Assembly (NCBI RefSeq): GCF_021228125.1
Contig: NZ_JAJQQS010000002.1
Span: forward strand, 744,001-808,000
DNA: 64,000 nucleotides
Direction: 5' to 3'
DNA from: Streptomyces albireticuli
GTDB lineage: Bacteria; Actinomycetota; Actinomycetes; Streptomycetales; Streptomycetaceae
Within the stretch, counting starts at the first letter, position 1. Each line of letters starts with the position of its first letter. Below are positions 1 to 7,325 of this stretch, in pieces. Position numbers and translations under genes: made by a program. Below the pieces are notes generated by a model. It saw nothing but the letters and a program-made list of their open reading frames with translations, did not search any database and was not told the origin of the DNA.

Positions 1-753
1 CCCGACACCCGCCGAAAGCCGGCTGATGAACGCGAAGGTCTCCTCGAAGATCAGCTCGGCGTCGTGGTCCAGGGTCGCCACGTGATAGCTGCGCTCCAGC
101 AGCCGCTCGGTGACGTCCCGCGAGGAGACCCGGGCCAGGATCCGCGCCGAGTCGACGGGCGGCACCACATGGTCCTCGGGGCTGTGCAGCAGCAGCAACG
201 GCTGGGTGACCTGGGGAAGTTCCCGGTCCAGCATGGTCAGGAAGCGGCGGAAGGAGTGCGCCGCGTGCAGCGGCACCCGGTCGTAGCCGACCTCCTCGCA
301 GCCCGGCTTCGCGATGTCGCTGGCGATGCCCGACTTCGTCGGCAGCAGATGGCGCACCACCGGCAGCGCCTTGGCCGCCAGGCCGTGCACCTTGTTCGCG
401 GGGTTGACCAGGACGATGCCGGAGACGTCCGCCCCGTGCTTCGCCGCCAGCCGCAGCGTCAGCGCCCCGCCCATCGACAGCCCGCAGACGAAGACCTGGG
501 AACAGCGCTCCCGGAGATCCCGCAGGGCGCGGTCGACCTCCGCGTACCAGTCCTGCCAGACCGTGACCTGCATGTCCTGCCAGCGGGTGCCGTGCCCGGG
601 CAGCAGGGGGAGGGAGACGGTGAGGCCGCGCTCCGCGAGGTGCTCGGCCCAGGGCCGTACGGACTGCGGGGAACCGGTGAAGCCGTGGCACACGAGGACG
701 CCGACCTCTCCGCCGTCGTGGCGGAACGGCTCGGCGCCGGGGAGGAGCGGCAC
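1..753 (-). CDS. Alpha/beta hydrolase (lysophospholipase/carboxylesterase-like), 3' end cut by window edge
   Basis: Read on the minus strand from a GTG at 753 preceded by CGGAG at good spacing, the frame stays open to base 1, giving 251 codons without a stop, so the C-terminus lies outside the window. The product has an early oxyanion-type motif (CHGFTGSPQS), a nucleophile elbow GLSMGG, an acidic loop SPEDHVVP and a late histidine (SYHVATLDHD), which together form the Ser-Asp-His triad of the alpha/beta hydrolase fold. No signal peptide is seen, so it is probably cytoplasmic. The substrate cannot be told from sequence. It is divergent from the acyltransferase at 866, with a 112-bp shared promoter region. 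Confidence 0.85.
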   Translation of the reverse strand, partial: MPLLPGAEPFRHDGGEVGVLVCHGFTGSPQSVRPWAEHLAERGLTVSLPLLPGHGTRWQDMQVTVWQDWYAEVDRALRDLRERCSQVFVCGLSMGGALTLRLAAKHGADVSGIVLVNPANKVHGLAAKALPVVRHLLPTKSGIASDIAKPGCEEVGYDRVPLHAAHSFRRFLTMLDRELPQVTQPLLLLHSPEDHVVPPVDSARILARVSSRDVTERLLERSYHVATLDHDAELIFEETFAFISRLSAGVG

Positions 754-865
754 CGGAATCTCCGATCGGTGGAACGGGAAAAGGGGTCTGCCCCTCAGCG
801 TACGCGGAGCGCCGCCGGGCGGGTAGGCAGGTTAAGGTCTCCTCGTCACTACAGGAGGTTCTCGG

Positions 866-1627
866 TTGTTCTACGGCGCTATGAAGCTGTCCATCGGCGG
901 GTCGCTGAAGCTTGCCTTCCGGCCGTGGGTGGAGGGCCTGGAGAACATCCCGGCCGAAGGGCCCGCGATCCTGGCGAGCAACCACCTGTCGTTCTCGGAC
1001 TCCTTCTTCCTGCCCGCGGTGCTCGATCGCAAGATCACCTTTATCGCGAAGCAGGAATACTTCACCTCCCCCGGGGTCAAGGGAAAGCTGACGGCCGCGT
1101 TCTTCAAGGGCGTGGGCCAGCTGCCCGTAGACCGTTCGGGCGGCCGCGGGGCCGGCGAGGCGGCGATCAAGAGCGGTCTCGAGGTGCTGGAGCGCGGTGA
1201 GCTCTTCGGCATCTACCCCGAGGGCACCCGTTCCCCGGACGGCCGCCTCTACCGCGGCAAGCCCGGCGGCCTCGCCCGCGTGGCGCTGCTCTCCGGCGCG
1301 CCCGTCATCCCCGTGGCGATGATCGACACCGAGAAGGTGCAGCCGCCCGGCAAGGTCCTGCCGAAGATGATCAAGCCGGGCATCCGGATCGGCCGGCCGC
1401 TGGACTTCAGCCGCTACCACGGCATGGACGGCGACCGCTTCATCCTGCGCTCGGTGACCGACGAGGTCATGTACAAGATCATGGAGCTCTCCGGCCAGGA
1501 GTACGTCGACATCTACGCGACCGCCGCCAAGCGGCAGATCGCGGAGGACGCGAAGCGGAAGGCCGAGGAGGAGAAGGCGGCGAAGGCCGCCGGACTCGAC
1601 AAGGCGGGGAAGCAGCCCGAGGCGTAG
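866..1627 (+). CDS. 1-acyl-sn-glycerol-3-phosphate acyltransferase family (PlsC-like)
   Basis: The product is 253 aa. The TTG start is chosen because AGGAGG (853-858) sits 7 nt upstream; an ATG five codons later (881) is the alternative. The HX4D acyltransferase motif is visible as NHLSFSD (His40, Asp45), and the phosphate-binding block as YPEGTRSPDG around residues 116-127. These are the signatures of PlsC enzymes, which transfer an acyl chain to lysophosphatidate in membrane phospholipid synthesis. The C-terminal about 35 residues are charged and Lys/Ala/Glu-rich. No transmembrane helix is obvious, so it is likely a peripheral membrane enzyme. The exact acyl acceptor is not shown by the sequence. 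Confidence 0.9.
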   Translation: MFYGAMKLSIGGSLKLAFRPWVEGLENIPAEGPAILASNHLSFSDSFFLPAVLDRKITFIAKQEYFTSPGVKGKLTAAFFKGVGQLPVDRSGGRGAGEAAIKSGLEVLERGELFGIYPEGTRSPDGRLYRGKPGGLARVALLSGAPVIPVAMIDTEKVQPPGKVLPKMIKPGIRIGRPLDFSRYHGMDGDRFILRSVTDEVMYKIMELSGQEYVDIYATAAKRQIAEDAKRKAEEEKAAKAAGLDKAGKQPEA

Positions 1628-1653
1628 CCCCGTCCGGGCTGGGGGGTTGGTCG

Positions 1654-2877
1654 ATGACACCGCGCAGCGGGAAGCCGCGCGTCGTACGGATGTCGGTGGA
1701 GCTGCCGCTGTGGCGCGCGCTGACCGGCTACCGCGTTCTGACGCTCGGCTACGCCCTCGCACTGTTCGCCTTCAACTATCACGAGTACGTCCATCCGCTC
1801 GGCGGTGCGCTCTACATGGGCGTACTCACCCTGTGGACGGCACTGACCTGGAACCGGGTCTCCTCGCCGGAGCGCTGCACCAAGCGCTTCCTGACCGCCG
1901 ACCTCACCATCGCGCTGGTCGGCGTGCTGCTGACCACCGTCGTCGACTCCCCGGAGCGCATCGACGGCGGCGCGGCCACCCTGCCGTCCATCTGGACCGG
2001 CGGCGCCGTGCTGGGCTGCGCCATCAAGGGCGGCTGGCGCTGGGCGGCCGTCGGCTCCACGCTCGTCGCCCTCGCCAACCTCGTCGAGCGCGGCAGCCCG
2101 GCCCGGGACACCGTCCACAACGTCCTGCTGGTGTGGGTCTCCTCCATCGCCATCGGCTACATCGTCGAGGTGGCCCGCGCCAGTGAGCGCACGCTCGCCC
2201 GCGCCCTCCAGATCGAGGCCGCGACCTGCGAGCGCGAGCGGCTCGCCCGCGACATCCACGACGGCGTCCTCCAGGTGCTGGCCATGGTGCAGCGCCGGGG
2301 CACCGCCCTCGGCGGCGAGGCCGCCGAGCTGGGCAGGATGGCCGGCGAACAGGAGATCGCCCTGCGCACCCTGGTGGCGGGCGGCCTGCTGCCCGCACGC
2401 GGCACCCCGGAGCGGTACACCGAGGCCGCCGGGCCGGCCGGGCCCGTACCGCCCGCCCGGCGGGCCCCCGAAGGCCCCTGCGACCTGGCGGCGCTGCTCG
2501 CCCCGCACGCCGGCCCCGACGTCTCCTTCGCCGGGCCCGGCACCGCCGTCCTGCTGGAGGCGGCCGCCGCGGCGGAGCTGGCCGCCGCCGTCGGCGCCGC
2601 GCTGGACAATGTCCGCAAGCACGCCGGCGACGGCGCGCGGGCCTGGATCCTGCTGGAGGACGAGCCGGACGCGGTGATCGTCACCGTGCGGGACGACGGC
2701 CCGGGCATCCCCGACGGCAGGCTCGCCGACGCGGAGCGGGAGGGGCGCATGGGCGTCGCCCTCTCCATCCGCGGCCGGCTGCGGGACCTGGGCGGCAGCG
2801 CGGAACTGCTGTCCGTGCCGGGACAGGGCACAGAAGTCGAATTGAGAGTCCCACGGGGGAGCGAGGCCGGCCGATGA
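1654..2877 (+). CDS. macS: Sensor histidine kinase, MacS-type
   Basis: The product is 407 aa. The N-terminal about 170 residues hold several hydrophobic helices (sensor region). Then comes a HisKA_3-type dimerisation box RLARDIHDGVLQVL with the phosphoacceptor His202, and a C-terminal HATPase domain (N-box ALDNVRKHA, G-box DDGPGIPD). This is the NarL-partner class of kinases. It overlaps the response regulator gene by ATGA (2874-2877), so the two are co-translated. Synteny with S. coelicolor SCO2119-SCO2122 makes it the MacS ortholog of the MacRS system, which controls morphogenesis and membrane proteins; this identification is from memory. Start ATG 1654 is preceded only by a G-run; ATG 1690 is possible. 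Confidence 0.88.
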   Translation: MTPRSGKPRVVRMSVELPLWRALTGYRVLTLGYALALFAFNYHEYVHPLGGALYMGVLTLWTALTWNRVSSPERCTKRFLTADLTIALVGVLLTTVVDSPERIDGGAATLPSIWTGGAVLGCAIKGGWRWAAVGSTLVALANLVERGSPARDTVHNVLLVWVSSIAIGYIVEVARASERTLARALQIEAATCERERLARDIHDGVLQVLAMVQRRGTALGGEAAELGRMAGEQEIALRTLVAGGLLPARGTPERYTEAAGPAGPVPPARRAPEGPCDLAALLAPHAGPDVSFAGPGTAVLLEAAAAAELAAAVGAALDNVRKHAGDGARAWILLEDEPDAVIVTVRDDGPGIPDGRLADAEREGRMGVALSIRGRLRDLGGSAELLSVPGQGTEVELRVPRGSEAGR

Positions 2878-3545
2878 GCGAAGAGCGGACCCTGAAGATC
2901 ATGGTGGTCGACGACCACCCGATGTGGCGCGACGCCGTCGCCCGCGACCTGGCGGACGCCGGGTTCGACGTGGTGGCCACCGCCGGCGACGGCCCCCAGG
3001 CGGTGCGCCGGGCCCGGGCCGCCGCCCCCGACGTGCTGGTCCTCGACCTCAATCTGCCGGGCCTGCCCGGCGTCGCCGTCTGCAAGGAGCTCGTCGGCGA
3101 GAACCCCGCGCTGCGCGTCCTCGTCCTCTCCGCCAGCGGCGAGCACGCCGACGTGCTGGAGGCCGTCAAGTCCGGGGCCACCGGCTATCTGCTGAAGTCC
3201 GCCAGCACCGAGGAGCTGCTGGACGCCGTCCGGCGCACGGCCGTCGGCGACGCCGTCTTCACCCCCGGCCTCGCCGGGCTCGTCCTCGGCGAGTTCCGCC
3301 GCCTCGCCGCCGACCCCGCCCCGGCCGCGCCCGACGACCCCAAGGCCCCCCGGCTGACCGACCGCGAGACCGAGGTGCTGCGGCTCGTCGCCAAGGGCCT
3401 GTCGTACAAGCAGATAGCGGAACGGCTGGTTATTTCCCACCGCACGGTGCAGAACCATGTACAGAACACCTTGGGCAAACTCCAGTTGCACAATCGCGTG
3501 GAGCTCGTGCGCTACGCGATAGAGCGAGGTCTCGACGACGCCTGA
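2874..3545 (+). CDS. macR: NarL/FixJ-family response regulator, MacR-type
   Basis: The product is 223 aa. The receiver domain (about residues 5-125) has the acidic pair VVDDHP and the phosphoacceptor Asp58 in VLVLDLNLPG. The C-terminal LuxR-type helix-turn-helix (about 160-215) has LTDRETEVLRLVAKGLSYKQIA and a recognition segment HRTVQNHV. Translation is coupled to macS through the 4-bp ATGA overlap. In S. coelicolor MacR binds a 7-bp inverted repeat TGAGTAC-nn-GTACTCA (recalled literature); one perfect copy occurs in this window at 22154-22169. Codons in the recognition-helix region (about 3420-3510) are noticeably less GC-biased than the rest of the gene. Confidence 0.9.
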   Translation: MSEERTLKIMVVDDHPMWRDAVARDLADAGFDVVATAGDGPQAVRRARAAAPDVLVLDLNLPGLPGVAVCKELVGENPALRVLVLSASGEHADVLEAVKSGATGYLLKSASTEELLDAVRRTAVGDAVFTPGLAGLVLGEFRRLAADPAPAAPDDPKAPRLTDRETEVLRLVAKGLSYKQIAERLVISHRTVQNHVQNTLGKLQLHNRVELVRYAIERGLDDA

Positions 3546-3593
3546 CGCTCCCCCCGGAGGCCGGGCGCCGTCCTCGGCTGAAGGGAGAGTGTC

Positions 3594-4625
3594 ATGCGGG
3601 TCGGATTGCTGACCGGCGGTGGTGACTGCCCCGGGCTCAACGCGGTCATCCGCGCCGTCGTCCGCAAGGGCGTCCAGGACCACGCCTACGACTTCATCGG
3701 CTACCGGGACGGGTGGCGGGGGCCGCTCCAGGGCTCCGCGTCCCGGCTCGACATCCCCGCCGTCCGGGGCATCCTGCCCCGGGGCGGCACCATCCTCGGC
3801 TCCTCACGCACCAACCCCCTCAAGGAACCCGACGGCGTCCGCCGCATCCGCGAGAACCTCGCCAAGGACGAGGTCGACGCCCTGATCGTGATCGGCGGCG
3901 AGGACACCCTCGGCGTCGCCGCCCGCCTCCACGAGGAACACGGCGTGCGGTGCGTCGGCGTCCCCAAGACCATCGACAACGACCTCTCCGCCACGGACTA
4001 CACCTTCGGCTTCGACACCGCCGTCAACATCGCCACCGAGGCCATCGACCGCCTCCACACCACCGCCGAGTCCCATATGAGGGTCCTCGTGGTGGAGGTC
4101 ATGGGCCGCCACGCGGGCTGGATCGCCCTGCACTCCGGCCTCGCCGGCGGCGCCAACGTCATCCTCGTCCCCGAACAGCGCTTCGACCTCGACGAGGTCT
4201 GCGGCTGGGTCACCTCCCGCTTCCGTGCCAGCTACGCCCCCATCGTGGTGGTCGCCGAGGGCGCCATGCCGAAGGACGGCGACCTCGTCCTCAAGGACGC
4301 CGCCGCGCACGACTCCTTCGGCCATGTGCGGCTGTCCGGGGTGGGGGAGTGGCTGGCGAAGGAGATCGAGTCCCGCACCGGCAAGGAGGCCCGTACGACC
4401 GTGCTGGGGCATGTCCAGCGGGGCGGGACGCCGAGCGCCTTCGACCGCTGGCTGGCGACCCGCTTCGGCCTGCACGCGATCGCCGCCGTGCGGGACGGGG
4501 ACTACGGGCGGATGGTGGCGCTGCGCGGACCCGACGTGGTCCGGGTGCCGCTGGGCGAGGCGACGGCCCGGCTGAAGACGGTGCCGGACGCGCTGTACGC
4601 GGAGGCGCGGACGTTCTTCGGCTGA
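3594..4625 (+). CDS. pfkA: 6-phosphofructokinase
   Basis: The product is 343 aa, the normal length for a bacterial PFK subunit. It phosphorylates fructose 6-phosphate in glycolysis. The N-terminal GGGDCPGLNAVIR loop, the IGGEDTLG phosphoryl-donor loop and the catalytic PKTIDND motif are clear, as is the MGRHAGWIA fructose-6-P segment. The residue equivalent to position 104 is Asp (Asp104) and the lysine of PKTIDND is Lys125; in the PFK family this pair is associated with pyrophosphate rather than ATP use, so the donor is uncertain. Start ATG 3594 follows a GGGAGAG site. It is followed by a strong hairpin (4664-4701). Confidence 0.92.
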   Translation: MRVGLLTGGGDCPGLNAVIRAVVRKGVQDHAYDFIGYRDGWRGPLQGSASRLDIPAVRGILPRGGTILGSSRTNPLKEPDGVRRIRENLAKDEVDALIVIGGEDTLGVAARLHEEHGVRCVGVPKTIDNDLSATDYTFGFDTAVNIATEAIDRLHTTAESHMRVLVVEVMGRHAGWIALHSGLAGGANVILVPEQRFDLDEVCGWVTSRFRASYAPIVVVAEGAMPKDGDLVLKDAAAHDSFGHVRLSGVGEWLAKEIESRTGKEARTTVLGHVQRGGTPSAFDRWLATRFGLHAIAAVRDGDYGRMVALRGPDVVRVPLGEATARLKTVPDALYAEARTFFG

Positions 4626-4663
4626 GGGCCGGGGTGCCCTCGGGCGTCGGCGGGTTTGATCCG

Positions 4664-4701
4664 GCCGAGGCCGGCGTGCACGGGTGCACGCCGGCCTCGG
4701 C
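4664..4701. terminator. Perfect 18-bp hairpin, bidirectional terminator candidate
   Basis: GCCGAGGCCGGCGTGCAC (4664-4681) pairs perfectly with 4684-4701 across a 2-base centre. It lies 38 bp after pfkA and between two convergent genes (pfkA and the trpEG-like gene). No U-tract follows, as is usual for Streptomyces terminators. Confidence 0.75.
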
Positions 4702-4998
4702 GCCGGGGCGGGCCGGAAGGCCCGGGGTTCACCCTGGGAGGATCGCATTCCGCACCATGAGCCGCGGAGTGGCGCGGGATCTGGCAGAGTGGCTGCTCCA
4801 CATGCGAGTTGCGAAGGCACAAGCCCGGCCATGGCCGGTGGACCCGGTTTCCCGCGACGCTTGAGCGTGCGAGACCTGCCGGGTGTAATTCCCAGCATGC
4901 GGGGCGTGAGTCACGCGTCCCGACCGCCCGTGCCAGGGCGGTCAAGACGCAGGAGGTACCACCGCCGCCAGCGGTGCCCTACTCGCGCACTCGGCTGC
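4702..4998. other. Convergent intergenic stretch, possible small ORF or ncRNA
   Basis: This is unassigned sequence between the pfkA terminator and the trpEG-like stop. It contains a 35-codon + strand ORF at 4757-4864 (starts MSRGVARDLAEWLLHMR) with GGGAGG about 17 nt upstream, which is too far for a normal Shine-Dalgarno. It also contains a perfect 8-bp hairpin GACCGCCC / GGGCGGTC (4922-4943) and an AGGAGG (4951-4956) with no sensible ORF behind it. Coding is not supported; a structured RNA or the minus-strand gene's 3' terminator is more likely. Confidence 0.3.
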
Positions 4999-6945
4999 TC
5001 ACGGCCGGGAAGTTGACACCAGCACCGACGCCAGCAGCTCCGCCACGATCGCCGCGCCGTCCAGCGTCAGCACCGACTCCGGATGGAACTGGACGCCCGC
5101 GAAAGCAGGCCCCCGCAGTGCGTGCACGTCACCGCTCGCGGCGTCCCGGCTCAGCTCCACCCCGTGCATCGCCAGCTCCTCCGCGGCAGCGGCATCGCAG
5201 CGCGCGGTGAACGTGTTGTAGAAGCCCACCGTCTCCTCCCGCCCGAAGAAACCGATCCGCTGCTGCGCCCCCTGCGAGGGGTCCGCCTTGCGGACGATCT
5301 CCATCCCCAGCTCGGCCGCGATCAGCTCGTGCCCCAGGCAGACGCCGAGCAGCCCGTGCCGGTGGCCCCGCAGCAGCTCGGCGGTGAGCGCGCGCAGCGT
5401 GCGCATCTTGGGGTCGGCGGTGTCGGAGGGGTTGCCGGGGCCGGGGCCCAGGACGACCCGGCCCCGGTGGGTGAGGGCCGCCTCCCGGAGGCCCGGCTCG
5501 TCGTAGCGGCGGACCGTGACCGTGAGGCCCGAAGTGCGCAGCAGGTGGGCCAGCATCGCCGTGAAGGTGTCCTCGGCGTCGACGACGAGTGCGTGCCCGG
5601 TCAGCCGGGCCGTGGCGGACGCCCCCTGCATCCGCAGCCAGAAGGGCGCCAGGTCCGCGCGGCGCGCGTCGAGCGCGGCCTGGACGTCCGGGTCCTCGGC
5701 GAGCCGGGCCGCGGGCCGGGTCCCGGCGTCGCGCAGGGCGGTGCGCACCCCGAGCGCCGCCAGGACGCCCGCCGCCTTGGCGTGGGTCTCGGCGACCTCG
5801 CCGTACGGGTCCGAGTGGCGCACCAGGGTCGCGCCGACCGGCAGCCGCAGCCGGCCCCGCCGGTCGATGTCGGCGGTGCGGATCAGGATCGGCGAGTCGA
5901 GGGTGCGGGCGCCCCCGCCGTCCCGGCCGACGAGCGCGAGCGCCCCCGCGTAGTAGCCGCGCCCCCGGCCGTCCCGGCCCCTCGGCTCGTGGCGCTCGAT
6001 GACCCGGCAGGCGTTCTGCACCGGGGAGCCGGTGACGGTGGCGGCGAACATCGTCTCGCGCAGCACGTCCCGGACGTCCAGCGAGGAGCGGCCCCGCAGC
6101 TCGTACTCGGTGTGGGCCAGGTGGGCCATCTCCTTGAGCCGCGGCCCGACGACGACCCCGCCCATGTCGCCGACGGTGCACATCATCTTCAGCTCCTCGT
6201 CCACGACCATGGACAGCTCCTCCACCTCCTTGCGGTGGTGCAGGAAGGCCAGCAGCCCGTCCTTGGTGGGGCCCTCCGGGGGGTAGCGGTAGGTGCCGCT
6301 GATCGGGTTCATCACGACGGTGCCGCCGGACATCCGGACGTGCGCCTCGGGGCTGGCGCCCACCAGCGTGCGCTCCCCGGTGTGCACGACGTACGTCCAG
6401 TAGGCGCCCCGCTCGCCCGCGAGCAGCCGGCGGAAGAGGGCCAGCGCGTCGGCCGCCCCGAAGCCGTGGATCTCGCCTTCGAAGGTGCGCCGGATGACGA
6501 AGTTGGCGCCTTCGCCCGCGCCGATCTCGTCCGCGATCACCCGCTCGACGATCCGGGCGTACGCCTCGTCGTCCACGTCGAAGGCGCCGCCCTCCACCCG
6601 CACCTCGTGGGCGGGCAGCGCCGCGAGGACCTCGGCGAGCGGCAGCTCGTGGCACTCGCGGGGGCGCAGCACCGCCAGCGGGGTGCCGTCGTCGTGGACG
6701 TCGAAGCCGCGCTCGCGGATCTGCCGGAAGGGGATCAGGGCGAGGGCGTCCAGGGCGGGCGCGCCGTCCGCGGGCGGGCCGTCCGGCAGCGGGATGTCGG
6801 TGAGCCGCGCGTACTCCGCCACGGTGCCGAGGAGCAGCTCGACGGTGCCCTCGCCGCGCCCGGGGGTGCGGCGGTGGAGCAGGGCGAAGGGCGGGCAGGC
6901 GGGGTCGGTGAGCTGTGCGAGGAGGGTGTGGGTGTTGCCGGTCAT
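4999..6945 (-). CDS. Anthranilate synthase-type fusion: chorismate-binding (TrpE/PhzE-like) plus glutamine amidotransferase (TrpG-like)
   Basis: The product is 648 aa. Residues about 100-420 form the chorismate-binding domain (ISGTYR, ETMFAATVTGSPVQNA). About 440-645 form a class I glutamine amidotransferase with nucleophile loop GVCLGHE and catalytic His/Glu in FHPES. The enzyme would release ammonia from glutamine and aminate chorismate. The fused order resembles both TrpEG and the phenazine enzyme PhzE, so the product could be anthranilate or aminodeoxyisochorismate. The Trp-rich leader peptide and attenuator directly upstream argue for the tryptophan pathway. Start ATG 6945 has GGAAGGAAC 5-6 nt upstream. 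It is divergent from the DAHP synthase gene at 7326. Confidence 0.88.
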   Translation of the reverse strand: MTGNTHTLLAQLTDPACPPFALLHRRTPGRGEGTVELLLGTVAEYARLTDIPLPDGPPADGAPALDALALIPFRQIRERGFDVHDDGTPLAVLRPRECHELPLAEVLAALPAHEVRVEGGAFDVDDEAYARIVERVIADEIGAGEGANFVIRRTFEGEIHGFGAADALALFRRLLAGERGAYWTYVVHTGERTLVGASPEAHVRMSGGTVVMNPISGTYRYPPEGPTKDGLLAFLHHRKEVEELSMVVDEELKMMCTVGDMGGVVVGPRLKEMAHLAHTEYELRGRSSLDVRDVLRETMFAATVTGSPVQNACRVIERHEPRGRDGRGRGYYAGALALVGRDGGGARTLDSPILIRTADIDRRGRLRLPVGATLVRHSDPYGEVAETHAKAAGVLAALGVRTALRDAGTRPAARLAEDPDVQAALDARRADLAPFWLRMQGASATARLTGHALVVDAEDTFTAMLAHLLRTSGLTVTVRRYDEPGLREAALTHRGRVVLGPGPGNPSDTADPKMRTLRALTAELLRGHRHGLLGVCLGHELIAAELGMEIVRKADPSQGAQQRIGFFGREETVGFYNTFTARCDAAAAEELAMHGVELSRDAASGDVHALRGPAFAGVQFHPESVLTLDGAAIVAELLASVLVSTSRP

Positions 6946-6987
6946 CCGGGTTCCTTCCGGTGAGGAGGAACAGCCCCGGGAAACACC

Positions 6988-7012
6988 GAAGGCCGCCCCT
7001 CGGGCGGCCTTC
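6988..7012 (-). terminator. trp attenuator hairpin
   Basis: GAAGGCCGCCC pairs perfectly with GGGCGGCCTTC (11 bp, 3-nt loop). On the minus strand it follows the leader peptide stop by 27 nt, precedes the trpEG-like start by about 40 nt, and is followed by GGTGTTT. This is the terminator arm of a transcription attenuator. Confidence 0.85.
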
Positions 7013-7039
7013 GCGGTGCGTCAGTCGGTGTACGCGCGA

Positions 7040-7096
7040 TCAGTGGGCCGCCGGATGAGCGGTCCACCACCAGTTCTGGGTCGTCTGCGCGAACAT
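7040..7096 (-). CDS. Trp leader peptide (attenuator peptide)
   Basis: An 18-codon ORF encodes MFAQTTQNWWWTAHPAAH, with three consecutive TGG codons at positions 9-11. It ends 27 nt before an 11-bp terminator hairpin and lies directly upstream of the trpEG-like gene in the same direction. Ribosome stalling at the Trp codons when charged tRNA-Trp is scarce would favour read-through, the classic trp attenuation mechanism. Similar NWWW-containing leader peptides are known in Streptomyces (recalled). There is no Shine-Dalgarno; a TAAGGT hexamer (7104-7109) ends 7 nt before the ATG, so the transcript is probably leaderless. Confidence 0.9.
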   Translation of the reverse strand: MFAQTTQNWWWTAHPAAH

Positions 7097-7103
7097 GTCG
7101 GGA

Positions 7104-7109
7104 ACCTTA
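7104..7109 (-). promoter_or_regulatory. -10 hexamer of the trp leader transcript
   Basis: On the minus strand this reads TAAGGT, matching the TANNNT Streptomyces vegetative -10. It ends 7 nt before the leader peptide ATG, predicting a start point at the ATG itself. No convincing -35 is seen. Confidence 0.5.
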
Positions 7110-7154
7110 GTGCATGACCGTGCCCGACGGGGAGCGCGTTCGTTGACATAAAGC

Positions 7155-7244
7155 GTGGTTCCCGCGCAGGCGGGAGTGAGCCGACGAGCGGCGGTCAGGA
7201 GTCGAGCTCGGCCAAGTGGTCCCCGCGCGTGCGGGGGTGTCCTG
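7155..7244. repeat. Two CRISPR type I-E-like repeats with one 32-nt spacer
   Basis: Two 29-nt units begin at 7155 (GTGGTTCCCGCGC...) and 7216 (GTGGTCCCCGCGC...), exactly 61 bp apart, the repeat-plus-spacer period of type I-E arrays. They match at 22 of 29 positions. Each has a palindromic core (CCCGC..GCGGG and CCCCGC..GCGGGG). The interval 7184-7215 is 32 nt. No third unit is found at 7094 or 7277 and no cas gene is in the window. It may be a degenerate mini-array, or two unrelated hairpins that look alike. Confidence 0.45.
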
Positions 7245-7325
7245 GTGGGACAGCATTCGGTCGGATCTGTCTCATCAGGCGGGCATCCGGTAAATTCGAC
7301 CGTGGCGAACCCGTAGTGTTGCATC

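Noticed and set aside
64..1200. Long + strand frame opposite the truncated hydrolase
   Set aside because: It is the antisense shadow of a minus-strand gene with clear catalytic motifs; the translation is Arg/Gly/Pro-rich with no domain.
3420..3510. Lower-GC codons at the macR recognition helix, considered as a sign of transfer or a hidden regulatory site
   Set aside because: The patch is short, in frame and inside a normal conserved helix-turn-helix; amino-acid constraint explains it well enough.
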